From positions 50,010 to 114,009 of the forward strand of contig CAZVOD010000004.1 in the NCBI GenBank assembly GCA_964628385.1: 64,000 bases of DNA, given 5' to 3'. Below the pieces are notes generated by a model, which worked only from the letters and a program-made list of their open reading frames with translations, searched no databases and was not told the DNA's origin. Each line of letters opens with the position of its first letter. Within the stretch, counting starts at the first letter, position 1. Source of the DNA: JANQPA01 sp964628385. Its GTDB lineage: Bacteria; Bacteroidota; Bacteroidia; Chitinophagales; Saprospiraceae. Of the stretch, positions 63,947 to 64,000 are shown piece after piece. The position numbers were made by a program, and so were the translations under genes.

Positions 63947-64000
63947 TAGCGGCGGCAGGACTTGAACCTACGACCTTCGGGTTATGCTTCCCACTACAGC
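63947..64000 (-). tRNA. tRNA gene, 3' part only, possibly tRNA-Met
   Basis: The minus strand shows the T arm (GTAGG-TTCAAGT-CCTGC), the acceptor 3' strand CGCCGCT and discriminator A (63947). Upstream of these, CATAACCCGAAGGTC resembles the 3' half of initiator tRNA-Met. The 5' part lies beyond the window. The bases before CAT (GGGAAGCAT) do not give a normal 7-nt anticodon loop with T33, so the identity is uncertain. No CCA is encoded. Confidence 0.6.

Overview
The window is a bacterial chromosome segment from the Bacteroidota, most likely a marine or soil Cytophagales-type bacterium. The evidence is consistent: a str-S10 ribosomal cluster with no tuf gene between fusA and rpsJ; a primary sigma factor of only 289 residues; promoters of the Bacteroidota type (TTG, about 20 nt, TAnnTTTG) upstream of rpsL, rpoD, rplS and an lrp-like gene; three type IX secretion (T9SS) cargo proteins, two with the gliding-motility-associated C-terminal domain and one with an 'LRLWPNP' type A sorting domain; and a TonB-dependent receptor with a carboxypeptidase-regulatory-like N-terminal domain. 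I cannot name the species.

Layout. 81-7694 (minus): rpsL-rpsG-fusA-rpsJ-rplC-rplD-rplW-rplB-rpsS-rplV-rpsC, driven by a promoter near 7770-7800. 8069-14273 (plus): a signalling locus with a REC-AraC regulator, a giant histidine kinase with eight PAS domains and a degenerate receiver at its N-terminus, and a twin-receiver protein with no output domain. 14275-21268: a beta-helix/PA14 lipoprotein, a small CxxC protein, a metallophosphoesterase, an unknown membrane protein and an S9 peptidase. 21495-29305: a C2/glyoxylate block with aceA and aceB, a divergent RamB/ScfR-type regulator, a MarR-type regulator overlapping glycerate kinase, and an aldose 1-epimerase. 29510-45292: secreted proteins, including a 2797-residue protein built from 24 repeats, plus a TPR protein and rplS. 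45857-50996: tsaC, an S41 protease, an Lrp-type regulator, rpoD and a START-like protein. 51009-57486: a large PD-(D/E)XK nuclease-family protein, a MOSC / Cys-rich / [2Fe-2S] ferredoxin cluster and a TonB-dependent receptor. 57696-63498: a small secreted protein, an RRM protein, and a two-gene operon of a kinase-M23-aminotransferase fusion with a serine hydrolase. The 3' half of a tRNA gene lies at the right edge.

The most interesting points are these. The 2797-residue surface protein has two alternating repeat types, giving a dimeric super-repeat of about 666 bp. The APH-M23-class III aminotransferase fusion looks like a kinase plus phospho-lyase route for an amino alcohol or hydroxylysine. 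A dispersed repeat lies in the aceB-aceA gap (with 14-bp terminal inverted repeats) and again at the end of galM, whose last codons it appears to supply. The aceB promoter overlaps an inverted repeat that could be the operator of the adjacent RamB-like regulator. I found no CRISPR array, transposase, phage module or recognisable defence system.
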